64,000 bases of DNA from assembly GCA_937915545.1 (NCBI GenBank), contig CALGIJ010000019.1, forward strand, positions 434,001 to 498,000. The letters are read 5' to 3'. Position 1 is the first letter of the stretch; each line of letters starts with the position of its first letter. Position numbers and translations under genes: made by a program. Under the pieces are notes generated by a model. That model was not told where the DNA came from. It ran no database searches and saw only the letters and a program-made list of their open reading frames with translations. Below, in pieces: positions 25,889 to 33,807 of the stretch. This stretch comes from an uncultured Desulfobacterales bacterium (lineage in GTDB: Bacteria; Desulfobacterota; Desulfobulbia; Desulfobulbales; Desulfocapsaceae).

Positions 25889-26595
25889 CTGCCTCCTGCT
25901 ACGTCATCGCCAACTGGAAGTGTCATAAGACGAGCGAAGAGGGGCGGCGCTGGTTCGACCGATTCGCCCAATTCTATCGGCCGCACTCCCGCCTGCAGGT
26001 GGTGGTGGCGCCGACCCTGCTCAGCCTCGAGGCCCTTGCCGCGCACCTCGGCGGGCTGCGCCTGCCCGGGGTCTCTCTCGCCGTTCAGGATCTCTCGCCC
26101 TTCCCCAAGGGGGCCTATACCGGGGCGGTGGCCGCCGACCTGCTCTCCTCCGTGGCGCGCTTCGCCCTGCTCGGCCACAGCGAGCGGCGCCGCCATTTCC
26201 GTGAGACCGATATGGAGGTGGTGCGCAAGACAGGGGAGGCGGTGGACGCTGGCATCACTCCGGTGATCTGCGTCGACGACAGCAACGCCCTGGCGCAGCT
26301 CGGCGCCCTCGACGACAATCTCGCTCTGCCGCCGCTGGTGGCCTACACCCCGGTGGAAGGGATGGCGGTCAAGGTCGCCCAGCCGCCGGAGCGGGTGGGC
26401 GAAGGCGTCTCCCGCATCCGCCGGCTCTTTCCCCTGTGGCGGATACTCTACGGTGGCCGGGTGACGCCCGACAATGCCGCTGCCTACCTGGAGGTCCCCG
26501 GGATCGCCGGGGTCATGGTCGGCGAGGCCAGCCTTGACGCTGCGCCCTTCGCCCTGATCTGCGAACGGGTGGCCACTTTCCTCGGCGGGAACTGA
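25885..26595 (+). CDS. Triosephosphate-isomerase-like protein lacking the catalytic Glu
   Basis: The 236-residue product is plainly of the TIM family: ANWKCHKT with the substrate-binding Lys12, LLGHSERRRHF with the electrophilic His98, and ILYGGRVTPDNA. However, where TIM has the catalytic base in AYEPVWAIGTG, this protein reads AYTPVEGMAVK, so Glu is replaced by Thr155 and the flexible loop 6 is not recognisable. The phosphate-binding GGS is GGR and the VGGASL is VGEASL. It is about 15 residues shorter than usual. It may be a non-catalytic or repurposed paralogue, with a true tpiA elsewhere; alternatively, an unusual active TIM. It ends the operon. Confidence 0.75.
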   Translation: MTASCYVIANWKCHKTSEEGRRWFDRFAQFYRPHSRLQVVVAPTLLSLEALAAHLGGLRLPGVSLAVQDLSPFPKGAYTGAVAADLLSSVARFALLGHSERRRHFRETDMEVVRKTGEAVDAGITPVICVDDSNALAQLGALDDNLALPPLVAYTPVEGMAVKVAQPPERVGEGVSRIRRLFPLWRILYGGRVTPDNAAAYLEVPGIAGVMVGEASLDAAPFALICERVATFLGGN

Positions 26596-26632
26596 GCGCG
26601 GCCCCACCGTTTCCCCCGTTCTCGTTTCTCGT

Positions 26633-28324
26633 CTATTTCGGTTTTCGCGGCAGAAGAAAGGAAATGATGAAGGCCGCGGTGTTGATGCCGGCAAGGACTA
26701 AGCCTAGTAATCCAAGGGTGCCGATAAAGCTCGACTGCTGCGACATGCGGTCGGCGAGGATGAGGATGGACGAGCCGACGATCAGAGCGGCGATGATCAT
26801 GGCGATGCCCATGAGACGACTCGAGGTGTCGAGCTGCTCCGAGAGGTGTTCGATGCGCATCAGCTCGAGGTTGAGGGTGAAGCGGCTGTGGCGGACGTGG
26901 TCGAGAAAGCGCTGCAGGTCTTCGGGCAGGGTCTCGAGGATCTCCAGAGAGTCGATCAGGGTCTTGGTGACTCGGCGACGGATGGCCGCCACGCTGTAGC
27001 GATTGACGACGATCTCCTGAATCTGTGGCTCGACGTGGGCGAGGACGTCGAAGGTCGGGTCGAAGTAGGCGGCGACCCCCTCGATGGTGGTCAGCGCCTT
27101 GGTGAGCAGGAGCAGATCGCCGGGGCACTGGATGCGGTAGCGCTGCAGCACCGAGAAGAAGCTCGACAAGAGGCTGGTGATGTCGAGGTGCTGCAGGTCG
27201 GTGTAGCGGAAATGCTCGGTGATGTTACGCACTTCAAGGCGAAAATCGCGACTGTCGGTGACCTTCGGGTCGACATCGGTGAGCTCGATGACGACTCGGC
27301 AGAGGCGGTCGATGTCGCCCTTGACCACCCCGGAGACGAGGTTGATGAGCTGCTCCGTAGTCTTGCGGTCGAGCTGGCCGACGGCGCCGCAGTCGATGAA
27401 GCACAGCCGGCCTCCGGGCAGGAGGAAGATATTACCGGGGTGGGGGTCGGCATGGAAGAAGCCGAAGCGCAGACACTGCTTGAAGACGGCGTCGGTGCCG
27501 TTGGCGACGATGGCGCGTCGTTCCTCGCGGCTCAAATCCTCCGGCTTCACCGTCGAGAGTAGTCGCCCGGTGATTTCCTGCATGGTGAGCACGTTGCGCG
27601 TCGTCGCGGTCCAGTAGACGCGAGGGAAGGTGACCTTGCCGTCGCCCTCGAAGTAGCGGCGCAGTCGCTCTGCCGACTGCCCTTCACCGATGAGGTTTAG
27701 CTCCTTGAGCAATTCCCGCGAGAATTCCTTGGCCACCAGGGTCGGGCTGTAACCGAGGTCGGAAAAATACTGCTCGAAGAGCTGGGCCAGGGTTTCCATC
27801 AGGGCCATGTCTTCTTCGATGAGCTCCCTGGCGCCGGGCCTGATGACCTTGATCACCACCGGGGTCCCATCGGCCAGGGTGGCGCGGTGTACCTGGGCGA
27901 TGGATGCCGCTGCCAGCGGTGTCTCGTCGATGGCGGCGAAGATGGTGCTGAGACGGCCGGGAAACTCCTGCTCGAGCACCTGGTAGATTTCGCTAAACCC
28001 CACCTGCTGGCAGTTGTCCTGCAGCTTCTTGAATTCCTTGGTCCACTCCGCCGGGATGAGGTCGGGCCTGGTGGCGAGAATCTGGCCGAGCTTGATGAAG
28101 GTCGGCCCCAGCTCCTCGAGCACCAGGCGCACCCGCACCGGCCGCGGCAGATTCTCCCCGGCATGGCCGTAGGTCTGGTCGAGATCCTCCCTGGCGCCGC
28201 CCTGGAGGCGGGAGAGGCCGGTGTCCTGAACCAGCTGCCGGAAGCCGAACTTGGACAGCACCTTGATGATCTCCGCCAGCCGTTTGGTATTGCGGATGGT
28301 GCGCTTGATCGAAGTGATTTTCAT
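26633..28324 (-). CDS. ubiB: ABC1/AarF/UbiB-family kinase-like protein
   Basis: The 563-residue protein has the family features: the KxGQ motif in TFIKLGQILATRPDLIP, the Ala-rich loop AAASIAQVHRA with VVIKV lysine, the catalytic HADPHPGNIF and a metal-binding IDCGAVG (Cys in place of the more common Phe/Tyr). The last 65 residues hold two membrane helices, a feature of the UbiB type anchored to the inner membrane. UbiB proteins aid ubiquinone or other isoprenoid quinone synthesis by an ATPase activity; in sulfate reducers the quinone is menaquinone, so the exact role is open. The ATG overlaps the stop of the HDOD gene. Confidence 0.88.
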   Translation of the reverse strand: MKITSIKRTIRNTKRLAEIIKVLSKFGFRQLVQDTGLSRLQGGAREDLDQTYGHAGENLPRPVRVRLVLEELGPTFIKLGQILATRPDLIPAEWTKEFKKLQDNCQQVGFSEIYQVLEQEFPGRLSTIFAAIDETPLAAASIAQVHRATLADGTPVVIKVIRPGARELIEEDMALMETLAQLFEQYFSDLGYSPTLVAKEFSRELLKELNLIGEGQSAERLRRYFEGDGKVTFPRVYWTATTRNVLTMQEITGRLLSTVKPEDLSREERRAIVANGTDAVFKQCLRFGFFHADPHPGNIFLLPGGRLCFIDCGAVGQLDRKTTEQLINLVSGVVKGDIDRLCRVVIELTDVDPKVTDSRDFRLEVRNITEHFRYTDLQHLDITSLLSSFFSVLQRYRIQCPGDLLLLTKALTTIEGVAAYFDPTFDVLAHVEPQIQEIVVNRYSVAAIRRRVTKTLIDSLEILETLPEDLQRFLDHVRHSRFTLNLELMRIEHLSEQLDTSSRLMGIAMIIAALIVGSSILILADRMSQQSSFIGTLGLLGLVLAGINTAAFIISFLLPRKPK

Positions 28325-29211
28325 GCGGCGGTGAAGACGCCGAGGACCGACTGATCCTTCCTGCGGCTTTGTTGCAGGCGCTCGAACCACAGGCCGAGGT
28401 CGTCGTCGTTCCAGGATAGGCCGAACTCTTCCCAGAGACGCCGCGTTTCGGGGAGGAAATCGTTGAAGATCCTGACGATATCCTCGGGGCGGAAGGCCCC
28501 CGGGGTGGAGTCGATAAGGGCGAGGGTGTCGGCGATCTGCACGATCAGCGGATAACGGTTCTGCTCGGGGGCCGCGCCCGGCCGGTGGTGGTAGCCGATG
28601 GCCATGGCCAGCTGCGGCGGCAGCAGCCACCTGCGGGCGAGGAGCAGCCCGGCCTGGTCGTGGCTGATGGCGAAGCGGCGCCGCTCCTCGGCCAGCGGGT
28701 CTTCGAGGGCCATGCCGGATGCCGCCCTGAGCAGCGGGTAGGTGTCGGGATAGGCGAGAAACATGGCGAGCTTGCCGATATCATGGATGAGGCCGGCGAG
28801 GAACAGCTCGCTGGCCGAGAGGCGCAGCTGTTCGGCGATGACCTTGGCGGCCAGCCCGCAGGTGAAGGTATGTTCCCAGAAGAGGCCGATATTCTGCCGC
28901 GTCTCCCGGGACATCCTCGGGAACGAAGTGAAGATGGCCTTGCCGATGACGATGTTCTTGATCTCCTCGAAACCGAGGACGACCACTGCCCGCTCAATGG
29001 TGGCCACTTCGCGCGGCATGCCGAAAAAGGCCGAGTTGGCGACCTTGAGGATGGCGGTGCACATCGACTGGTCGGGAAGAATGACACGCATCAGGTCGCC
29101 GGCGCTGCTCTCCGGGTTGGCGGTGACCGCCATGACCTTGCTGACGATATCGGGGAGGGCCGGGAAGGATTCGATCCTCGCCTGGATGGCGTTTGGGGTA
29201 TGCTCGGTCAT
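28321..29211 (-). CDS. HDOD-domain protein
   Basis: The 296-residue protein has an HDOD domain over residues about 10-210: FPALPDIVSKVMAV, AILKVANSAFFGMP, AVVVLGFEEIKNIVIG, and FLAGLIHDIGKLAMFLA. HDOD is an HD-related fold that usually lacks nucleotide hydrolysis and relays signals in motility, cyclic-di-GMP and stress pathways. It is flanked by the GGDEF/HD-GYP gene upstream (overlap of four bases) and ubiB downstream (overlap of four bases), so it belongs to a co-translated signalling set. Confidence 0.87.
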   Translation of the reverse strand: MTEHTPNAIQARIESFPALPDIVSKVMAVTANPESSAGDLMRVILPDQSMCTAILKVANSAFFGMPREVATIERAVVVLGFEEIKNIVIGKAIFTSFPRMSRETRQNIGLFWEHTFTCGLAAKVIAEQLRLSASELFLAGLIHDIGKLAMFLAYPDTYPLLRAASGMALEDPLAEERRRFAISHDQAGLLLARRWLLPPQLAMAIGYHHRPGAAPEQNRYPLIVQIADTLALIDSTPGAFRPEDIVRIFNDFLPETRRLWEEFGLSWNDDDLGLWFERLQQSRRKDQSVLGVFTAA

Positions 29212-30830
29212 GGGCGCAAGTGGGGGAAGGCGGAGAAGAGCGTCACGCGGGCCTGCTCCAGTACCGGCCGATCGACATCGAGCAGGCGGTTTTCCTCGAT
29301 GAGTTCGAAGACCTTGAGGACCAGGGCGGGGTCGAACTGCCTGCCCGCCTGGCGAAGGAGCTCGTCGACGATCTGCTCCGGGGCGAGGCGCGGGCGGTAG
29401 GGCCGGTCGGCGGTCATCGCCGCCAGGGCGTCGATAAGGGTGAAGATCCTTGCCCCGAGGGGGATGTCGTCGCCCTTCAGCCCCTGGGGATAGCCGCTGC
29501 CGTCGAAGCGCTCGCCATGGCAGAGCAGCACTTCCCGTTCCTTGGCGAAATAGTCGAACATGTCGGTGAGCTCGACGAGCTTGAAGGGCAGATCTTCGAG
29601 GATCTTGCGCTCATCCATGGAGAGGTGCTGCGGCCGCGAGATGAGGTCGTTGTGCAGCAGGGAGCGGAAGCTGCTGCACAGGGCGATGGCGTTGTGAAAG
29701 GTTTCGAGGTGGTTGCGTGGCATGCGCAGCCGCTCGCCGAGCAGGGTGATGTAGCGCGACACGGTCTCGGCATGCTCTTCGTGCTCCGGGCCGGTGAGGT
29801 GGCGGGCGAGGAGTTGCACCGAGGCGATGGCCGAGGTCTTGGTCTTCTCGAGGATTCTGTTCAGGGAGTCCTTGAGGAAACCCATGGACTGGCGCGGGTC
29901 GTAGCGTTCGACGCCACTGCGCGGCATGTAGGTCTGCATGCGGTTGCGGCCGCGGGCCTTGGCGAGGAACAGGGCCGTTTCGGCCATGTTGATGAACTCG
30001 TCATGGCTCGTCGGCAGGTGTTCCCTGAGGGAGGCGAGGCCCATGGAGACGGTGATGCTGTGGCTGACGCGGCCGCTGCTGTAGGGCTTGCCGAAACAGA
30101 GACGGCGGATGTTCTCGCAGATCCTGCGGGCCTCGTCGAGGCCGGTTTCCGGCATGAGAACGACGAAGTCCTCGCCGGAAAAGCGGTAGCAGCCATCCTC
30201 GGGGCGTGTCGCCTTCTTTAGCCGCGCCGCCATCTCGTTGAGGATGAAGTCGCCGAATTGCTGTCCCGCTGCCTTGTTGACGGCGTTGAAGAAATCGATG
30301 TTGAAGAGCAGCAGGCAGAGGTCGTGGCCGTTGTCGCGGGCCTCGTCCATGTGGTGCTTGAGGTTGGTGGTGAGGTGACGGCGGTTGAACAGCCCGGTGA
30401 GACCGTCGCGGGTGGTGAGGGCGTTGAGCTGGCGGTCGAGGGTTGCTGAGTTGGCCTGGTGCTCGCTGCTGATGCGCTGCACCCGGGAAAGAAAGGCGAG
30501 GCGGTGGCCGAGGATGGCGAGCGGCGCCGGCAGGGAGAGGTAGTCGATGAGGCGGCCGTCCTTGCGGTCGAGAAGCATACCCGGCAGATCCCCTCCCTGG
30601 CCGAGGATGAGAACGGGGGTCGAGTGGGGCAGACCATCGTGGTTGAAGATCTGCTCCAGGCAATCGCCGCGCGCCGCGGTGACGACGACGGTGGCGCGGC
30701 GCAGCTCATGGTCCTGCGGCGGGCGTCCGGCGAGGAAGCACAGCGCCGAAGGGCAGAGCGAGCGCACCGCCTCCTGCAGGCGACGGCCGCCGTCAACATC
30801 GGCAGGGGTGAGGTGAGTGCTCTCGCTCAT
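29208..30830 (-). CDS. GGDEF and HD-GYP tandem protein, both domains degenerate
   Basis: The 540-residue protein has an N-terminal unassigned domain (about 1-135), a GGDEF domain (about 140-290: LTTRDGLTGLFNRRHL) and a C-terminal HD-GYP-like domain (about 340-520). The GGDEF motif reads SGEDF, with the Asp/Glu order swapped. In the HD part the HD dyad is absent (SSFRSLLHN in its place) and HHE is CHGE, while FDGSGYPQGLKGDDIP is kept. So neither cyclase nor phosphodiesterase activity is assured. The start at 30830 has no clear ribosome binding site and is the least certain point. Overlap with the HDOD gene suggests a joint role. Confidence 0.8.
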   Translation of the reverse strand: MSESTHLTPADVDGGRRLQEAVRSLCPSALCFLAGRPPQDHELRRATVVVTAARGDCLEQIFNHDGLPHSTPVLILGQGGDLPGMLLDRKDGRLIDYLSLPAPLAILGHRLAFLSRVQRISSEHQANSATLDRQLNALTTRDGLTGLFNRRHLTTNLKHHMDEARDNGHDLCLLLFNIDFFNAVNKAAGQQFGDFILNEMAARLKKATRPEDGCYRFSGEDFVVLMPETGLDEARRICENIRRLCFGKPYSSGRVSHSITVSMGLASLREHLPTSHDEFINMAETALFLAKARGRNRMQTYMPRSGVERYDPRQSMGFLKDSLNRILEKTKTSAIASVQLLARHLTGPEHEEHAETVSRYITLLGERLRMPRNHLETFHNAIALCSSFRSLLHNDLISRPQHLSMDERKILEDLPFKLVELTDMFDYFAKEREVLLCHGERFDGSGYPQGLKGDDIPLGARIFTLIDALAAMTADRPYRPRLAPEQIVDELLRQAGRQFDPALVLKVFELIEENRLLDVDRPVLEQARVTLFSAFPHLRP

Positions 30831-30905
30831 GAGGAGGGATAGGTGGCGCCGTAGGCCGGCTGGTTGACGGTCCGCCGGGCGCCTGTGCGCCGCGGTCGTC
30901 AAACA

Positions 30906-30935
30906 AGTATAACTTTTACCGGCAGTCAAAAGCAA
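30906..30935 (-). promoter_or_regulatory. Candidate promoter for the GGDEF-HDOD-ubiB unit
   Basis: TTGCTT (30930-30935) and TATACT (30906-30911) on the minus strand are 18 bases apart in an AT-rich stretch about 75 bases before the GGDEF gene start. Confidence 0.5.
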
Positions 30936-31000
30936 ATCGAAAATGTTCCCGCCGCTTTCCGGGCGATGCGGACTCGACTTGGGGCCTTGTTCGCCCTCGC

Positions 31001-31720
31001 TCAACGGGGGTCGTTTCTGGTCTTCTCGCTGTAGGCCTCATTGAGGAGCGCGGTGAACGGTTCCTTGATCTGCGCGATGGGGGGCAGAGGGCGCAGCTGC
31101 AGGAGGACGGCGGAGACGGGAGGCGGGGCCTTGAGCTGCAGGTCGCTGTCGAGGGTCGAGGCCCCTGCCCCGCCGCTGGCGTCGGAATGGAGAAGCCGGC
31201 TGCGCTCGGCGTTGCCGCTGTCCAGGGAACGGAGGAAGGAGAGGATATCGGTGAGATCGTTCTGCCGGCGGAACCTGTCGATTTCGAGGCAGATGTCATC
31301 GTGTTCCAGCTGCAGCTGGCGCGCCGCTTCGTGGTAGGCGGCGACGTTTCTCGCCAGGGAGCAGTAAACGGCGCTGGCCAGACTGCGAAAGCGCTGCCGG
31401 CGGGTGAGGCCGCCGCCGCGCAGGTGGGTGAAGAGCCCTCCTGGATCGGGCTCCGGGTTGTGCAGCCCGCAGAGGTGGATGGCATCTTCGCCGGGAAGGT
31501 CGATGAGCCGCAGAAAGGCGTGGAAGAGATAGGGGGCTTCGAGGAGCACCCGGAAGCGCCACAGGTCGAGGCCGATGGCCGCGGCGAGTTCCTCGTTCGT
31601 CTGGCGCAGCTGTTCCAGGTAGCGGTGCGACCATTCCTCGATGCGCGTGCGCAGGCCGAAGTAGCGCTCGGCGATCTCCTGTTTGACCTCGAATGCGATG
31701 GCGTTGGCGAAATCGTCCAT
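31001..31720 (-). CDS. Hypothetical protein, 239 aa, soluble and helical
   Basis: I do not recognise the family. The product is mostly helical (EVKQEIAERYFGLRTRIEEWSH, LRQTNEELAAAIGLDLWRF, here named only as landmarks) with no membrane segment or signal peptide. It has a Pro-rich stretch near the C-terminus (SAVLLQLRPLPPIAQIK). The ATG at 31720 was chosen because the upstream frame (to 31816) lacks helix-forming or conserved-looking sequence and overlaps the dnaG promoter region. It is divergent from dnaG and lies upstream of the GGDEF gene, separated by 170 bases with a promoter, so it is probably a unit of its own. Confidence 0.55.
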   Translation of the reverse strand: MDDFANAIAFEVKQEIAERYFGLRTRIEEWSHRYLEQLRQTNEELAAAIGLDLWRFRVLLEAPYLFHAFLRLIDLPGEDAIHLCGLHNPEPDPGGLFTHLRGGGLTRRQRFRSLASAVYCSLARNVAAYHEAARQLQLEHDDICLEIDRFRRQNDLTDILSFLRSLDSGNAERSRLLHSDASGGAGASTLDSDLQLKAPPPVSAVLLQLRPLPPIAQIKEPFTALLNEAYSEKTRNDPR

Positions 31721-31836
31721 GCCTGCGGATGGGGTGGAGGTGAAGGCAAAGCGCCGCCTCGGCACTGGCGGTGACGGGAGAATGCAGTATAGTATCAAAT
31801 CGCCTCGCTTGTACATAACTATTAACGGAAGAGACC

Positions 31837-33630
31837 ATGGGCACCAGGGACAGTCAGGACGACATCGTCGCCACCATCAAGGAGCACTGCGATATCGTCG
31901 CCATCATCGGCGAGTCCGTCGAGCTGAAGAAGAGCGGCGTGCGCTATCTTGGCCGCTGCCCCTTCCACGGCGAGAAGACGCCGTCCTTCTCGGTGCATGC
32001 CGGGCAGCAGTTCTACCACTGCTTCGGCTGCGGCGCTTCCGGGGACGTGTTCAGCTTCATGATGAAGTATCACAACCTCGATTTCCCCTCCGCCCTCAAA
32101 GAACTGGCGCGTCGCTGCAATATCGCCCTGCCCGAGAAGCGCGAAAGCAGGGAGCGGGAGGAGGCGGAGCGGCGCAGCGAACGGCTCTATCGCGTCAACG
32201 AGCACTGCGCCGGGCTGTTCGCCCGCTACCTGCGCGAGGCACCGCAGGCCAAAGCGGCGCGGGATTACCTCGGCCGGCGCGGCGTGGGCGAAGAGCTCAT
32301 CGCCGCCTTCGCTATCGGCTATGCCCCCGGACCCGAGGCGGGAGGCTGGAATTTTCTCGGCAGCCGTCTCGATAGCCAGTTGCAGCAGGCGGCGGTGGAG
32401 GCGGGTCTGCTCGGCGAGAGGGATGGGGGGGGCACCTATGACCGCTTCCGGGACCGCATCCTTTTCCCCATCTACAACATCGGCGGGCGGGTCTGCGGCT
32501 TCGGCGGGCGCATTGTCGGCGAGGGTCAGCCGAAATACCTTAACTCGCCAGAGAGCCCGGTGTTCAACAAGAGCCGTCTGCTCCTCGGCCTCTACCAGCA
32601 GAAGGAGGAGATCAGGAAACGCCGCGAGGTGGTGCTGGTGGAAGGCAACTTCGACCTCGTCTCGCTGGTCGCGGCCGGCTGTCGCCATGTGGCGGCGCCC
32701 CTCGGCACCGCCTTGACCAGGGAGCAGCTGCGACTGCTCAAGCGCTTTGCCGAATCGGCCATCCTCCTCTTCGATGGCGATGCCGCCGGTCGTAAGGCGG
32801 CGGTACGGGCCGTGCCGTTGTTTCTCGCCGAACAGTTTTCCGCCAGGGTGGCCTTTCTGCCCTCCGGCCATGACCCGGACAGCTTCGTGCGCGAGCACGG
32901 CCTGGCCGCTGTCGAAAAGGTGCTGCAAGAAGCCAGAGCCCTGCCGGAGTTCACCCTCGAGCATCTCCTCGGCGAGCATGGCACCAGCCTTGACGGCAAA
33001 CGCAAAATTATCGCCGATCTGCAGCCGTTGATGGCCGCGGCTTCCTCGCCTCTCGAGAGGTCGCTGTTCGTCACCCACTTCGCCTCTGCCCTCGGACTGC
33101 CGCCGGAGCAGCTCGGTGCCGGCCTGGTGCGGCCGGATACGGTTAGCCTGGAGCCGCCGCGAGAGGCAGCGGCGGTTCCAGTCGAGGCGGCGCCGCCAAC
33201 CCTGGCGCAGCGGCAGCTGATCACCTTTATGATTCATAACCCACGGCATTTTCAGGCCCTGGCCGAGGGTGGGGCCCGCGACTGCCTCGCCGGCAGTCTT
33301 GGAGAAGTGATCTTCCTTGCCCTGCACAGCCTTCTAGCCGACAAGGCACGGGTGGAGGCAGAGGATCTGCTCGCGGTTCTCCCCGAGGGGCCGGAACGCC
33401 GTCTTGTCGCCGCGTTGCTCTGCACGCCGCTCCCTGTTTCCACCCTCGAGGACGACGATGGCAGTGGGGAGCTTGCTGATTTCCTTGGCTATCTGCGGCA
33501 CTGCCGGCTGCAGAGGGAGGTGCTGCAACTGCAGCGTCAGGTAGAGGAGGCGGAGCGGGGCGGTGACCTCGAGCGTCTGATGCTGCTGCTCGCCGAAAAG
33601 AACGACCTCGATCGCAGGCTGCGCGGCTAA
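31837..33630 (+). CDS. dnaG: DNA primase
   Basis: The 597-residue enzyme makes RNA primers at the replication fork. The N-terminal zinc-binding domain has CPFHGEKTPSFSV and HCFGCGASGDVFSF; the RNA-polymerase core has GFGGRIVGEGQPKYLNS-type residues, and the Toprim domain has VLVEGNFDLVSL (in most primases EGYMD) and LLFDGDAAGRKAA, the acidic metal site. The C-terminal 150 residues form the helical DnaB-interaction domain. GGAAGAGA precedes the ATG. It lies upstream of rpoD, the conserved dnaG-rpoD pair, with a 177-base gap. Confidence 0.96.
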   Translation: MGTRDSQDDIVATIKEHCDIVAIIGESVELKKSGVRYLGRCPFHGEKTPSFSVHAGQQFYHCFGCGASGDVFSFMMKYHNLDFPSALKELARRCNIALPEKRESREREEAERRSERLYRVNEHCAGLFARYLREAPQAKAARDYLGRRGVGEELIAAFAIGYAPGPEAGGWNFLGSRLDSQLQQAAVEAGLLGERDGGGTYDRFRDRILFPIYNIGGRVCGFGGRIVGEGQPKYLNSPESPVFNKSRLLLGLYQQKEEIRKRREVVLVEGNFDLVSLVAAGCRHVAAPLGTALTREQLRLLKRFAESAILLFDGDAAGRKAAVRAVPLFLAEQFSARVAFLPSGHDPDSFVREHGLAAVEKVLQEARALPEFTLEHLLGEHGTSLDGKRKIIADLQPLMAAASSPLERSLFVTHFASALGLPPEQLGAGLVRPDTVSLEPPREAAAVPVEAAPPTLAQRQLITFMIHNPRHFQALAEGGARDCLAGSLGEVIFLALHSLLADKARVEAEDLLAVLPEGPERRLVAALLCTPLPVSTLEDDDGSGELADFLGYLRHCRLQREVLQLQRQVEEAERGGDLERLMLLLAEKNDLDRRLRG

Positions 33631-33693
33631 GGGCGTGTTCATGATAAAGCCGCTGCAATGGCGGGGGAACTTTTCCACCTTCGAGGAAAAACC

Positions 33694-33699
33694 TTGACA
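33694..33699 (+). promoter_or_regulatory. -35-like TTGACA upstream of rpoD
   Basis: A perfect TTGACA lies 109 bases before the rpoD ATG, but no matching -10 is found at 16-18 bases. An alternative sigma factor or an extended element may act here; a TTTTCC/GGAAAA inverted repeat is just upstream (33671-33690). Confidence 0.3.
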
Positions 33700-33807
33700 T
33701 TTCCATTTCTTTCGTTTGAGTGGAGAGAGTTGCAGGATCACGCGGGGTGAGGGGGAAAGGGTTGACGTATCTCAGGCACTGGTCGCAGCAAGAGAGAGGA
33801 GAGGTGC

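Noticed and set aside
30831..31004. N-terminal extension of the GGDEF/HD-GYP gene to 31004
   Set aside because: It would overlap the stop of the upstream gene and run through the promoter at 30906-30935; no domain begins there.
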